DNA from: Vallitalea longa
GTDB taxonomy: Bacteria > Bacillota > Clostridia > Lachnospirales > Vallitaleaceae
DNA: 64,000 nt
Direction: 5' to 3'
NCBI RefSeq assembly: GCF_027923465.1
Contig: NZ_BRLB01000017.1
Span: 1 to 64,000, forward strand
In this document: positions 35,410 through 45,027 of the stretch, piece by piece
Layout: every line of letters starts with the position of its first letter
Position numbering within the stretch: the stretch's first letter is position 1
Notes under the pieces: generated by a model
The model's database searches: none
What the model was told of the DNA's origin: nothing
Seen by the model: the letters and a program-made list of their open reading frames with translations, nothing else
Made by a program: the position numbers and the translations under genes

Positions 35410-37578
35410 CTAATGAATTATTTCAACACCATGAGGTGCTTCAATGGTAAGAATCCCATTCTCCTTCTTGATATTGATTCTCCCGCACTTAACCTTTACC
35501 TCTAATTTAAAGGTTTCTAAAGACTCTGGTATATGGGGAGCAAATCGAATCTTACTCCATCCAGGTTCTTCTGGATTTAATCCTATAACCTCTTCCACCA
35601 ATATGGGAATAGGTGCACTTGCCCATGGGTGACATAAACTAGTATTGAATTTTTGATTTTTTCCCCAAGCTTCATAACATGTGGTAGCTCCTTCTTTTAC
35701 CATCGTACTCCATAATTCTTTTATGAACGTATAAACTGCTTCATATTCCCCTACTTTAGCTAGCGCTTTCAAAACAAAATAGCTCATTTGAACTCCACAA
35801 TGGTGAATACGATTCTTAATTAATTTTACAGCATTTTCAATATTGTTTGTTGGAAACAAATCAAAAAGTAAAGGTAATGCATTAGAGTGCATTGCTGAGT
35901 GTGTAGAATTTTCTTTATCTACAAAAAGCTGTAATTCTTCATTATAAAAAGCCTTCACGAATGACTTTTTATAACTATCTAAATCATTTATCGGTTCAAT
36001 ATGTAAGATAGATCTAATCTTCTCAATATATGTTAACATTCCATAATAATGAGCATTAATTACATTATGACACTCATCACCCATCGGTTTACTTAATTCA
36101 CAATCATAATTATCACGTAAATTATTTGGCCAATCAACCAAGTTCCATTTCTCATCAACTTTTACCAATAATCCATCTTTTCTTTCATATGACTTAAAAT
36201 ATTCTTCAAGATCAACCAATTTTTTATACATCTCATTCAAAAATGATTTATCGCCGCTTTGTCTATAATATTGATGTAATTGCATTGGCCACTGCATAGA
36301 AAAATCAGCAATTTCTTGCATACGAGCACCAGGAGCTACTGCCATTATTCCATGACAAATAAATGTTGAATTGGCGAAATCAATTAGAGTCTGTTTGTAC
36401 ATATCGGTTTTTCCTGTTAAGTAAATATGTGAATGACCTGTTACCGTAAAATCGCCTAAATATTGACCTTTTTCTCTTGTTGGACAATCTACATATACCT
36501 CTTGGGTTCCATACTTAACTCCATTTTTACAAATTTTAATAATATGGTCTATCATTTTATTAGAAGATTGATATATAAAACCTTTATCTTCAAAAGGATA
36601 GTGGCGTACAATTGCTGTGAAATCACTTTTGACTGTACACCCTTTTGGTACAATAACTTCAACATATCTAAAAGCTTTATAATCATATATATTAAGATGA
36701 TCAACTGCTCCAGACAATGTCCAAAACTCTTGGTAGTCACAATTACATCTCATATGATACCGAACATGTGTCTCGTCAAGTTCATCTAGCTCTTCACCGT
36801 ATCTAATCTCAATAACTTGTCCAGCATTTCCTTGGGCTGTCATTAGAAATTGACCTGTGATTTCTTGCCCGAAATCAATTAAGTAACTATTCTCATAATA
36901 CCTATTTACTTCAACAGCCTTTCGTTCATACACCTCTAAAGGAACAGTAGAATCTTTTTCAAATGAATAATCAATATCCTCATTCACACTTACTTGAGAC
37001 CATTTACTATCATTATAAGCCGTTGTTATCCAATCTTCATCATATAACCGACTATCAAAATTCTCAAGATATTGGGTCTCATACCCTGTTGTACCACCAG
37101 ATTTAAAAGCTTCAGATATCTGATACTTCCAAGTCTCATCCGTTGAGAGAATAATATTATGATCCATATAAACTTCTGCAATCATTCCCTGTCGGTAATC
37201 TCCACTATTCCAAACTCTATTACGTAAACCTTGATAGTATACATGGACAGCTATAACATTCTCACCCTCAACTAGATATTTACTAATGTCATAGCAATTG
37301 TATTTATAAGCAAAATAATATCCAGGAGCTGGTCCTTGACCTACAAATTGACCATTAATATACAATTTATAGTAATCATCAGCAGTTATATTAATAACTG
37401 CATTCTTCTCTTTATTACAAACTCTGAATTTTTTTCGTATCAGCATATGTTTATTTTTAAGATTATCTCTATGCTCTTCTATGTTTTTACATTGCATCTC
37501 TTTACGAAAAATATCTATAGGTTTTAATCCTTTAAAAGACGGATCAATAATCCACTTTGCATTCCAATGTTTTTTCAT
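35410..37578 (-). CDS. Alpha-L-rhamnosidase, GH78
   Basis: A 722-residue cytosolic glycosidase. N-terminal beta-sandwich domains (about 1-325) with the ADDYYKLYINGQFVGQGPAPG stretch split over 67-86 typical of GH78, then the (alpha/alpha)6 catalytic barrel (about 335-640) with VDCPTREKGQYLGD (363-375), whose Asp/Glu include the general acid, and a C-terminal beta domain ending in FKLEVKVKCGRINI. No signal peptide, so it acts on imported oligosaccharides, releasing terminal alpha-L-rhamnose. Rhamnose plus sulfatases and uronidases in one operon points to ulvan-like substrates. Confidence 0.9.
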   Translation of the reverse strand: MKKHWNAKWIIDPSFKGLKPIDIFRKEMQCKNIEEHRDNLKNKHMLIRKKFRVCNKEKNAVINITADDYYKLYINGQFVGQGPAPGYYFAYKYNCYDISKYLVEGENVIAVHVYYQGLRNRVWNSGDYRQGMIAEVYMDHNIILSTDETWKYQISEAFKSGGTTGYETQYLENFDSRLYDEDWITTAYNDSKWSQVSVNEDIDYSFEKDSTVPLEVYERKAVEVNRYYENSYLIDFGQEITGQFLMTAQGNAGQVIEIRYGEELDELDETHVRYHMRCNCDYQEFWTLSGAVDHLNIYDYKAFRYVEVIVPKGCTVKSDFTAIVRHYPFEDKGFIYQSSNKMIDHIIKICKNGVKYGTQEVYVDCPTREKGQYLGDFTVTGHSHIYLTGKTDMYKQTLIDFANSTFICHGIMAVAPGARMQEIADFSMQWPMQLHQYYRQSGDKSFLNEMYKKLVDLEEYFKSYERKDGLLVKVDEKWNLVDWPNNLRDNYDCELSKPMGDECHNVINAHYYGMLTYIEKIRSILHIEPINDLDSYKKSFVKAFYNEELQLFVDKENSTHSAMHSNALPLLFDLFPTNNIENAVKLIKNRIHHCGVQMSYFVLKALAKVGEYEAVYTFIKELWSTMVKEGATTCYEAWGKNQKFNTSLCHPWASAPIPILVEEVIGLNPEEPGWSKIRFAPHIPESLETFKLEVKVKCGRINIKKENGILTIEAPHGVEIIH

Positions 37579-37600
37579 AATTCATTCTCACAATCTATTT

Positions 37601-38371
37601 TTATAAAGTACTAAGGTAGTCAAAACTTTCTTTTAAGCTTTGAACTGGATCATCTGTATGTCGATCTTGTTCAACAGCAGCATAAGTAACACCTGCATTA
37701 TATGCAGCTTCAAGTATCTTAGTCCACTCCAGATTTCCTTTACCAATTTCTGCAAATTGAACTTCATTATTAACAATTCTATAATCTTTAAGGTGCATAA
37801 CACCCATATTTCCAGCAACTTTATTTATCCATGTGACAGGATTAGCGCCACCTGCTTGAACCCAATGAACATCTAACTCCAATTGGACATATTCTGAATT
37901 AAAATTATCATATAAGTATTGTAACCATGGTTGACCATCTTTTAACTCAAATTCCATTTTGTGATTATGATAGATAAGTTGAATTCCAGCCTTTTTCAAT
38001 TTCTTACCAACTTCATTCATTATATCAACGAACTCACATAATTTATCTGATTGTTGATATTCTTTTGGCATAATTCCAACTCCTGCATATTGACAATCCC
38101 ACATTTTATGAATCTTGATTACCCAATCTATATTCTCTTGCATATACTTAATATTAAAATGTGTTGCACATATATCAAATTCAAGTTCTTTTGCTATCTT
38201 ACTAAATATCTCAGCTTTTTCAGGTGTTACTTCTCCAACTCCTGAAATCTGAATCGCTTTATATCCAATTTTTCGTATCTTAGTTAATACTTCACGAATT
38301 TCAGCTTCACTTTTATCCGCTATTAACTCTCTTACTGTAAATAATTGTGCTGCTATAATTGGTTTATTCAT
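37601..38371 (-). CDS. Sugar isomerase/epimerase-like TIM-barrel protein
   Basis: A 256-residue protein of the xylose-isomerase-like (AP_endonuc_2) fold. Metal-ligand motifs are visible: YHNHKMEF (His), LELDVHWVQAGG (Asp/His), MHLKDYR (His) and AAVEQDRH (Glu). Members act as ketose epimerases, inosose dehydratases or, in newer work, as lyases on 3-keto-glycosides. Pairing with Gfo/Idh/MocA dehydrogenases on either side favours keto-sugar chemistry here. AAGGAGATATT precedes the ATG. Confidence 0.8.
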   Translation of the reverse strand: MNKPIIAAQLFTVRELIADKSEAEIREVLTKIRKIGYKAIQISGVGEVTPEKAEIFSKIAKELEFDICATHFNIKYMQENIDWVIKIHKMWDCQYAGVGIMPKEYQQSDKLCEFVDIMNEVGKKLKKAGIQLIYHNHKMEFELKDGQPWLQYLYDNFNSEYVQLELDVHWVQAGGANPVTWINKVAGNMGVMHLKDYRIVNNEVQFAEIGKGNLEWTKILEAAYNAGVTYAAVEQDRHTDDPVQSLKESFDYLSTL

Positions 38372-38407
38372 AATATCTCCTTCTTGTATATATTATTATT
38401 ATTAAGG

Positions 38408-39385
38408 TTATTGATAACAAAGTAACACTAATTGTGTTGCTCTAATTCCATCTTCCAAGGATACCTTAGGATTCGTCTTATTCTTAATACTATCATATAT
38501 ATCTTTTATAATCAGTTTATGGCTCATTCCCCAGTAGGACTTATTACCTTCTTTTAATATGTCAGCAATAACTAATTCTGATTTCTTGTTTTTAACTAAA
38601 ATTAATTGCCTATCTCTTAACTGCAACTGCCCCTTTTCAAAAATAAATTCCATTTCTATCGGACTGTTATCTCCATAACTATTTGTTCCGTAAAAATTCC
38701 CAATTGCTCCATTTTCATATTCCATAGTCATCATCGCAGTATCTTCAACTTCTATATCAGGATGAGAATAATTGGCAATATGTCCTTTTATTTTTTTTAT
38801 AGGACCACCAATGTATTCCATTAAATCCAAAGTATGTATTCCTTGATTTATTAAGAGCCCGCCTCCTTCAGTTGCCAGCTTTCCTCTCCATGTTGAGTCA
38901 CTATAATATTCACCTTTACGGCACCATGTCAAAATACCTTTTGAAGCAATTAACTTGCCAAGTTTTCCTGAACCGATAAGCTCTTTCATTTTTATGGTCG
39001 TTGGATTGAACCGGTTTTGCAAAGTCACACCTACTGTCAAGCCAGTTTCACTGGCAATTTCCTTTAATTCTTCTAATTCTTTCAAATTGATACCAACAGG
39101 TTTTTCAAGAACGACATGTTTTCCCATTTTAAGAGCCTCAATAGCCATTGAAGCATGTAAGTAATGAGGCGTTAAAATATGAACGATATCTACATTCTCG
39201 TTTGTTAATACTTCTTTGTAATCTGTAACCCATAAACACCTTTCTTCCTGAGCGACAGATTTTGCTAATCCTGAGTCAATATCACAAACCATTATAAGCT
39301 CTACACCATCGTATTCATGAATACTATCTAGATGGACAGACATAATAGTCCCACAACCAATGATTCCGATTCCAAATTTTTTCAT
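38408..39385 (-). CDS. Gfo/Idh/MocA family dehydrogenase (first)
   Basis: A 325-residue NAD(P)-dependent sugar oxidoreductase. Rossmann start GIGIIGCGTIMSVHL, catalytic EKPVG lysine near residue 96, and the C-terminal domain motif GGGLLINQGIHTLDLMEYIGG with the conserved Asp/His. Oxidises a sugar hydroxyl, often C3, to a ketone. Start set to ATG 39385 (GGAG 6 bases before); a TTG four codons earlier is weaker. It differs substantially from the next dehydrogenase gene, so the two probably use different substrates or opposite directions. Confidence 0.88.
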   Translation of the reverse strand: MKKFGIGIIGCGTIMSVHLDSIHEYDGVELIMVCDIDSGLAKSVAQEERCLWVTDYKEVLTNENVDIVHILTPHYLHASMAIEALKMGKHVVLEKPVGINLKELEELKEIASETGLTVGVTLQNRFNPTTIKMKELIGSGKLGKLIASKGILTWCRKGEYYSDSTWRGKLATEGGGLLINQGIHTLDLMEYIGGPIKKIKGHIANYSHPDIEVEDTAMMTMEYENGAIGNFYGTNSYGDNSPIEMEFIFEKGQLQLRDRQLILVKNKKSELVIADILKEGNKSYWGMSHKLIIKDIYDSIKNKTNPKVSLEDGIRATQLVLLCYQ

Positions 39386-39424
39386 GATTAACTCCAATCT
39401 TTTGCTTTTATGCTCTAGTCACAT

Positions 39425-40582
39425 TTAATGACTGCCAGTAAGATCTGCAGTAACTTCTTTTGTAACCTTTTTATACACTGAATTATTTATTTTTTCGTCT
39501 AATAATTCTTTATAACGAGAACCGTCAATCGGTAAATCTACCCAATCGTCAATCCAAGAGGACATATGCATAGCATTAGATAACGATAGTCCATTGATTC
39601 CTTCTATTCCCGGTGCCAACTGCTTTTCATTTTTTAGAATTGCATTAACAAAATTTTGCATAATTCCAACATGTGCTGTCATTTTACCAAAAACTTCAAT
39701 TTCTTTTACTTCTACTTCAGGTTTCTTAAATAGTTCATCTGTTGTTTTTGAATATTTATACATGCTAACTTCATTCTTATAAAATGTCAGTTTTCCACCT
39801 TCTACTACTAATTTCCCGTTTTCCCCAGTGATCTCTAATCTATTTGTACCTGGTGTTTCACCTGTTGATGTTATAAACGTACCTGTCGCACCATTCTCGT
39901 ATTCAAAGTAAGCTGTAACATCATCTTCTACTTCAATATTATGATACTGTCCGTATTTAGCAAAAGCTCTAACTCTTTTTGGCAATCCACAAAGCCATTG
40001 AATCAAGTCAATTTGATGAGGGCATTGATTCAATAGAACACCGCCACCTTCACCTTTCCAAGTTGCTCTCCAACCTCCTGATTCATAATATCTTTCTGTT
40101 CTAAACCAATTAGTAATCACCCAGTTCACTCGCATAATCTCTCCGAGTTCACCACCATCTACCATCTCTTTTACCTTTTGATATAACGGATTTGTTCTTT
40201 GGTTATACATGACTGTAAATACTTTATCTGATACCGCAGCAACTTTATTAAGTTCTTCTACCGCCTTTGTGTAAACACCAATTGGCTTTTCTACTAACAC
40301 ATGCAATCCTGCTTTTAATGTTTGAATTCCCATTGTTGGATGATTATAATGAGGTGTTGCAATAATCAAAGCATCACACTCTCCTGATTCAATCATAGCA
40401 TCAATACTATCAAAAGTTAAAATATCATCTCCCAAGTTTTCTTTCGCCCATTTAAGTCTTTCTTCTTTTATATCACAAACAGCAACAAGTACGCCATTTT
40501 CAACTTCACCATCTATTAATTTACGGGAGTGAGAACTTCCCATATTACCAATTCCTACAATACCTAATCTAACTTTATCCAC
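39425..40582 (-). CDS. Gfo/Idh/MocA family dehydrogenase (second)
   Basis: A 385-residue NAD(P)-dependent oxidoreductase: LGIVGIGNMGSSHSRKL at the N-terminus, EKPIG lysine near residue 99, WKGEGGGVLLNQCPHQID with the catalytic His/Asp near 180, and a C-terminal extension of about 40 residues absent in the first dehydrogenase. Start codon is GTG with AGAGAGGTG upstream. Directly follows a TIM-barrel epimerase gene (2 bases apart), so the two are translationally linked. Confidence 0.88.
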   Translation of the reverse strand: MDKVRLGIVGIGNMGSSHSRKLIDGEVENGVLVAVCDIKEERLKWAKENLGDDILTFDSIDAMIESGECDALIIATPHYNHPTMGIQTLKAGLHVLVEKPIGVYTKAVEELNKVAAVSDKVFTVMYNQRTNPLYQKVKEMVDGGELGEIMRVNWVITNWFRTERYYESGGWRATWKGEGGGVLLNQCPHQIDLIQWLCGLPKRVRAFAKYGQYHNIEVEDDVTAYFEYENGATGTFITSTGETPGTNRLEITGENGKLVVEGGKLTFYKNEVSMYKYSKTTDELFKKPEVEVKEIEVFGKMTAHVGIMQNFVNAILKNEKQLAPGIEGINGLSLSNAMHMSSWIDDWVDLPIDGSRYKELLDEKINNSVYKKVTKEVTADLTGSH

Positions 40583-40584
40583 AA

Positions 40585-41436
40585 TTACACCTCTCTAATA
40601 ATTTTCATTAAGCTATTGAAAGCCAGTTTAAACTTTCCTGCGTCAGATGCTTCTTTAAATTTCGGAATATCGCCATCACTTTCAAGATTGCTAAATCCTA
40701 CAAAATCACCAAGATGTGGCTCTAAAGATAAGAACCCTTTATATCCACAATTCTTCAACTCACTAATAATCTCAAAAATATGTCCATCTCCTTTACCAGA
40801 AGGAACTACTTCTCCTGTTGCATTTACTGCGTCTTTAATGTGATAATAAGTCACCTTATCTTTTAGCGTATTAAATGCATTGGGATAAGTTGTAATATTA
40901 CATTGGACATAATTTGCAGGATCAAAAATCAATTGAAAATGTGATGAATTGATTGTGTTATATAAATCCAAACAACGTTCTGGAATATCTCCATAAATGT
41001 CTTTCTCATTTTCATGAAGAAGTATAATATCTTGCTGTTCTGCATAGTTTACTAATATCTTAAGTCTTTTTATTACTTCATCTCTATACCTTAATACATC
41101 TGCTGTTTCAATATAAAAACTAAACATACGAATATATTTTGTTTCAAGAACTTTGGCAATCTCAATGATATGCTTAAAAGTTTCAAAGTGATTCTCAAAG
41201 TCATCAGTGATCTTAATCTTCCCAATAGGTGATCCAATAGCAGATACTTTAATGCCTATTGAATCCATTTCTTTTTTTATTTTATTAACCTCTTTTATAG
41301 AATGTTCTACAATATTTTTTCCATTAACACCTCTAATTTCAATATATTCAATACCTAACTTCTTCATTTCTTCTAACTGCACAGAGAAATCTGGACTAAT
41401 CTCATCTGAAAATCCTGTTAATACAAATTGACTCAT
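40585..41436 (-). CDS. Sugar isomerase/epimerase-like TIM-barrel protein (second)
   Basis: A 283-residue member of the same AP_endonuc_2 fold, but clearly different from the other copy in this operon. Features: LTGFSDEISPDFSVQLEEM at the start, HENEKDIYGD (Glu/His), LIFDPANYVQC (Asp), YYHIKDAV (His) and LSLEPHLGDF (Glu), giving a metal site. Start set to ATG 41436 with AGAGGTATATT before it; an upstream in-frame start lacks a site. Coupled to the second dehydrogenase, suggesting sequential steps on a keto-sugar. Confidence 0.8.
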   Translation of the reverse strand: MSQFVLTGFSDEISPDFSVQLEEMKKLGIEYIEIRGVNGKNIVEHSIKEVNKIKKEMDSIGIKVSAIGSPIGKIKITDDFENHFETFKHIIEIAKVLETKYIRMFSFYIETADVLRYRDEVIKRLKILVNYAEQQDIILLHENEKDIYGDIPERCLDLYNTINSSHFQLIFDPANYVQCNITTYPNAFNTLKDKVTYYHIKDAVNATGEVVPSGKGDGHIFEIISELKNCGYKGFLSLEPHLGDFVGFSNLESDGDIPKFKEASDAGKFKLAFNSLMKIIREV

Positions 41437-41491
41437 AATATACCTCTTTTCAATATTTGCTAGCATTATTGCAATATATTTAACCCACTTT

Positions 41492-42610
41492 TTATTTATA
41501 CGCTTTTAATCTCGCTAAGGCTTCAACAAAATAATAATCGCCATAAATTAATGATACATCAATGCCTAAACCTTTCGGATAATTAAATGTACCACCTCTT
41601 AACAATCCATCATTTTTGTTATCCCAATTACCATAATTCTCATACATTGATTTAACAATAGATTGAGCTTTATTGAAATACTTAAGTTTGTCTTTACCGT
41701 TAAGATGCTGTGACAATTCTAAAAGGCCACATGCGGCACATGCACCTGCTGATGTATCTCGAGGTGTGTCTTTTTCTCTAGGTACCTTAAAGTCCCAATG
41801 TGGTACAGAATCTTCTGGAAGCTCCCTAATAAAAAAATCTGCTACTTTTTTAGAAGCTTCTAGATATTTATTATCTTTTGTATATTTGTAAGCTAATGCC
41901 ATACCATAAAGCGCCCATGAAGTTCCTCTTGACCAAGCAGATGTAATAGAATGTCCCTGACCACTATGTACTCGTATCATCTCACCTGTATATGGATTGA
42001 ACTCAACCATATGATTAACCGAACCATCATCACGTATAAAATACTTTAGTACTGTTGCTGCATGAGCTTTAGCAAAATGACTAAATCTTGGATCTCCACT
42101 TTCTTCTGTTGCCCAGAAGAGTATTGGTAAATTCATCATACTATCAATAATACTCAAGCCTCTATTATCAGCTCTATTTATATTTTTTGTATTCCAAGCA
42201 ACCAAAAAATTACCAGCACAATTAAATCTACTTGAAAGGTAACTTGCTGCAATCAAACCACGTCTTCTAGATTCTAAATTACCAGTCATCTTATAATGTT
42301 TAATAGATGTTAACATCCACATAAAACCCACATCATGATGCAAGTTTGTATATTCTTTTAATGATTGATCCATTATCTTTTCACAACTAAGAGCAATTTC
42401 TTTAAATGGTTTATATTTTGTATCTTCATACAAAAGCCATAATAACCCTGGCCAAAAACCTGTTACCCAACGCCATGTATCTTCAGTATAACTATATTTG
42501 CCATTTACAGACATAGATGGAAAACGATTCCCAATATTTACACTTGTTTTCTTAATTTTATTTATAACATCTTCCCACGCATTATAGACCCATTTATTGA
42601 CACTTAACAT
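41492..42610 (-). CDS. Unsaturated glucuronyl hydrolase, GH88
   Basis: A 372-residue cytosolic enzyme that hydrates the double bond of 4,5-unsaturated uronic acids left by polysaccharide lyases, causing them to fall off. The (alpha/alpha)6 barrel shows YTEDTWRWVTGFWPGLLWL, LHHDVGFMW with Asp93, DNRGLSIIDSMMNLPILFW with Asp156 (the two family Asp residues), and DTSAGACAACGLLEL. Its presence shows that the imported oligosaccharides were cut by a lyase, although no secreted lyase lies in the window. Confidence 0.9.
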   Translation of the reverse strand: MLSVNKWVYNAWEDVINKIKKTSVNIGNRFPSMSVNGKYSYTEDTWRWVTGFWPGLLWLLYEDTKYKPFKEIALSCEKIMDQSLKEYTNLHHDVGFMWMLTSIKHYKMTGNLESRRRGLIAASYLSSRFNCAGNFLVAWNTKNINRADNRGLSIIDSMMNLPILFWATEESGDPRFSHFAKAHAATVLKYFIRDDGSVNHMVEFNPYTGEMIRVHSGQGHSITSAWSRGTSWALYGMALAYKYTKDNKYLEASKKVADFFIRELPEDSVPHWDFKVPREKDTPRDTSAGACAACGLLELSQHLNGKDKLKYFNKAQSIVKSMYENYGNWDNKNDGLLRGGTFNYPKGLGIDVSLIYGDYYFVEALARLKAYK

Positions 42611-42708
42611 AGTTTTATACTATCCTTTCATTATCCTACTATATAGGAGTACATGTCCCAATTTTTATCTTATTGGAATTTGAAACCATCTTAATAACAT
42701 CCTATTTT

Positions 42709-45024
42709 TTATTCTATTACAGTCAATACTACCGTATCAAATTTTTTACTACTAGTTCCAACCATTATATTAAATGTACCAGCTTCAATAGTTGGCTTAT
42801 AGTCAATACCTGTAAATTCAATCTTATCGGGTGTTATCTCAAACTTAACCTTTTTAGTATCTCCCGGACTTAATGTAATTCGTTTAAATCCTTTTAACAA
42901 CATCTTCGGTCTCGTAACAGAAGCTACATTATCTCTAATATACATCTGTACAACCTCATCACCCACTCGGTCGCCTGTATTACTGACATTAACACTTACT
43001 TCAACACTGTCACCAATTTTAATAACTGATTTCGAAAGAGCTAATCCTTCATACTCAAATGTTGTATAGCTTAATCCATGTCCAAAGCAAAAATATGGTC
43101 CTTCTATCTCAAACAAATAATCTTTTAAGAATCCAGATGGTTTTTGACTGTAGTATGCAGGTAAATGTCCTGCAGATCTTGCTAAAGTAACCGGTAATTT
43201 ACCTCCTGGATTAACATCACCAAATAGAACATCTGCTACCGCATTCCCTGTTTCCTGTCCTAAGTACCACCCCTCAAGTATAGCTGGAGCATTATCATAA
43301 ACAAATCCACAAGATAATGGCTTTCCATTTATTAATACAACAATTGTTGGTGTACCAGTTTCTAATAGCATCTCTAAAAGTTTATTCTGTTGTCCAACAA
43401 TATCCAATGTTGCACTATCACCATAATGCTTTTGAAGCGTTACTGCCTCACGACTAGATGATGGTGATCCTCCAATACAAACAATAGCTACATCTGATTT
43501 CTTTGCAGCCTCAACAGCTTTTTTCATCTCTTCAATTTCTTCATCCAAAGTATAAAGAGTTGGATTTTTACTAACAACGTTAGTCTCAGTTTCTATAACT
43601 TTTACACTTTTTGTTATATGACAACCTTTTTCATATAATACCTTACATTGATTACCTACTTTACCTACTATACCATTGAGTATACTTGTACCAATATTAG
43701 GACGTGTACTATAATAACTAAATTCAACTGGATCTGCATTTGGCCCAATTACAGCAATAGATTTAATATTTTTTTGCTCTATAGGCAATAAATCATTTTC
43801 ATTTTTCAAAAGGATAATTGTCTTATCTGCTGCTTTTTTAGCTAACGTTTTATGAGCTTTGCTGTTAACTAAAGTCTTCGCCTCATCTGGATCTGCATAC
43901 ACATTCTCAAACAAGCCTAATTCAAATTTAACTTTCAAAATTCTTGACACAGCTTGATTTATTAATTTTACAACTTCTTCAGATTTTTTAGCTGCACTTA
44001 AAAGACTATTAAATGCTGAACCACTAGGAATATCCATATCAAGACCTGCACTCAAAGCACAAACTGCTGCCTCTTCAACATCTTTTGAAACATGGTGCAA
44101 TAAATCCAAACGAGAGGCATCATTATAATCACTAATAACGATACCATCAAATCCCCACTCGTCTCTAAGTACATTCGTTAGTAACCATTTATTAGCATGA
44201 CATGGTATACCATCTATTTCCGAGTGAGATGGCATTATCCCTTTCGCCCCAGCTTCCATAACTGCTGCTTTAAAAGGAGGTAATATTTCATCTCTAAACA
44301 TACGCAGCGGTATATCTGTAGGTGCAAAATTCCTTCCTCCTGCACATTGCCCATAACCTGCAAAATGTTTTGGTGATGATATAATATGTCCTTTTTCAAC
44401 ACCTTGGCTACCACCTTGTAAACCTTTTACAACAGATACAGCCATTCTACTAACTAGATAAGTATCTTCACCAAATGTCTCTTCATACCTACCCCATCTT
44501 GGATCTCTACCAATATCTAAAACCGGTGTAAAAGCTTGATGTCCACCTCTTGAATTTGTTTCTTTTCCGATTGCAGTATAGATTTCTTCAACTAGCTCGG
44601 TATCAAATGTTCCTGCAAGACCAATAGGCCTTGGGAACATTGTTGAATCTTTAGATAACTGTCCCATAAGACATTCTTCTTGAGACAATACTGGAATCTG
44701 CAATCTTGTATGATCTATTATATGTTTTTGTAAAATATTTCTATATACTGCACTTTTTTCAGGTGACATGTGCTTACCTGGTAATTGAAAAGCTCCTATC
44801 CCGTTAACAAGCAAATCTTTAAGTTTTTCATTTTGGATTTGACCTGACTCAAATAACTCAGTTTCCTCATTTTCATCAATTAACAAGGTTGTCGTATCAA
44901 TAGAGATTGTTTGAGCAATCTTCTCTTCTAATGTCATTCTCTTCATAAGATCCTTAACTCGTTCACTTATTGGCAACTCAGTATTCTTATAAATCTTTTT
45001 TTCATTAATACTTGTATTCTTCAT
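42709..45024 (-). CDS. GH3 family beta-glycosidase
   Basis: A 771-residue retaining glycosidase without signal peptide. N-terminal TIM barrel with nucleophile Asp299 in GIVISDYND, upstream FTPVLDIGRDPRWGRYEETF and the KHF segment (219-221); then the alpha/beta sandwich with AIVCIGG-like region, and a C-terminal fibronectin-III-like domain beginning near PYFCFGHGLSYTTFEY. GH3 substrates here could be beta-xylose or beta-glucose; xylose would fit ulvan. Start follows the permease stop by 3 bases with AAAGGAT inside the permease end. Confidence 0.92.
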   Translation of the reverse strand: MKNTSINEKKIYKNTELPISERVKDLMKRMTLEEKIAQTISIDTTTLLIDENEETELFESGQIQNEKLKDLLVNGIGAFQLPGKHMSPEKSAVYRNILQKHIIDHTRLQIPVLSQEECLMGQLSKDSTMFPRPIGLAGTFDTELVEEIYTAIGKETNSRGGHQAFTPVLDIGRDPRWGRYEETFGEDTYLVSRMAVSVVKGLQGGSQGVEKGHIISSPKHFAGYGQCAGGRNFAPTDIPLRMFRDEILPPFKAAVMEAGAKGIMPSHSEIDGIPCHANKWLLTNVLRDEWGFDGIVISDYNDASRLDLLHHVSKDVEEAAVCALSAGLDMDIPSGSAFNSLLSAAKKSEEVVKLINQAVSRILKVKFELGLFENVYADPDEAKTLVNSKAHKTLAKKAADKTIILLKNENDLLPIEQKNIKSIAVIGPNADPVEFSYYSTRPNIGTSILNGIVGKVGNQCKVLYEKGCHITKSVKVIETETNVVSKNPTLYTLDEEIEEMKKAVEAAKKSDVAIVCIGGSPSSSREAVTLQKHYGDSATLDIVGQQNKLLEMLLETGTPTIVVLINGKPLSCGFVYDNAPAILEGWYLGQETGNAVADVLFGDVNPGGKLPVTLARSAGHLPAYYSQKPSGFLKDYLFEIEGPYFCFGHGLSYTTFEYEGLALSKSVIKIGDSVEVSVNVSNTGDRVGDEVVQMYIRDNVASVTRPKMLLKGFKRITLSPGDTKKVKFEITPDKIEFTGIDYKPTIEAGTFNIMVGTSSKKFDTVVLTVIE

Positions 45025-45027
45025 TAT

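Noticed and set aside
36463-36789. Open frame of 108 codons on the + strand opposite the rhamnosidase.
   Set aside because: Complement of a well-supported GH78 gene, aromatic-rich and without ribosome site.
42709-45024. Assigning the GH3 enzyme as a beta-glucosidase with a gene symbol.
   Set aside because: GH3 covers glucosidases, xylosidases and hexosaminidases; the sequence alone does not fix specificity.
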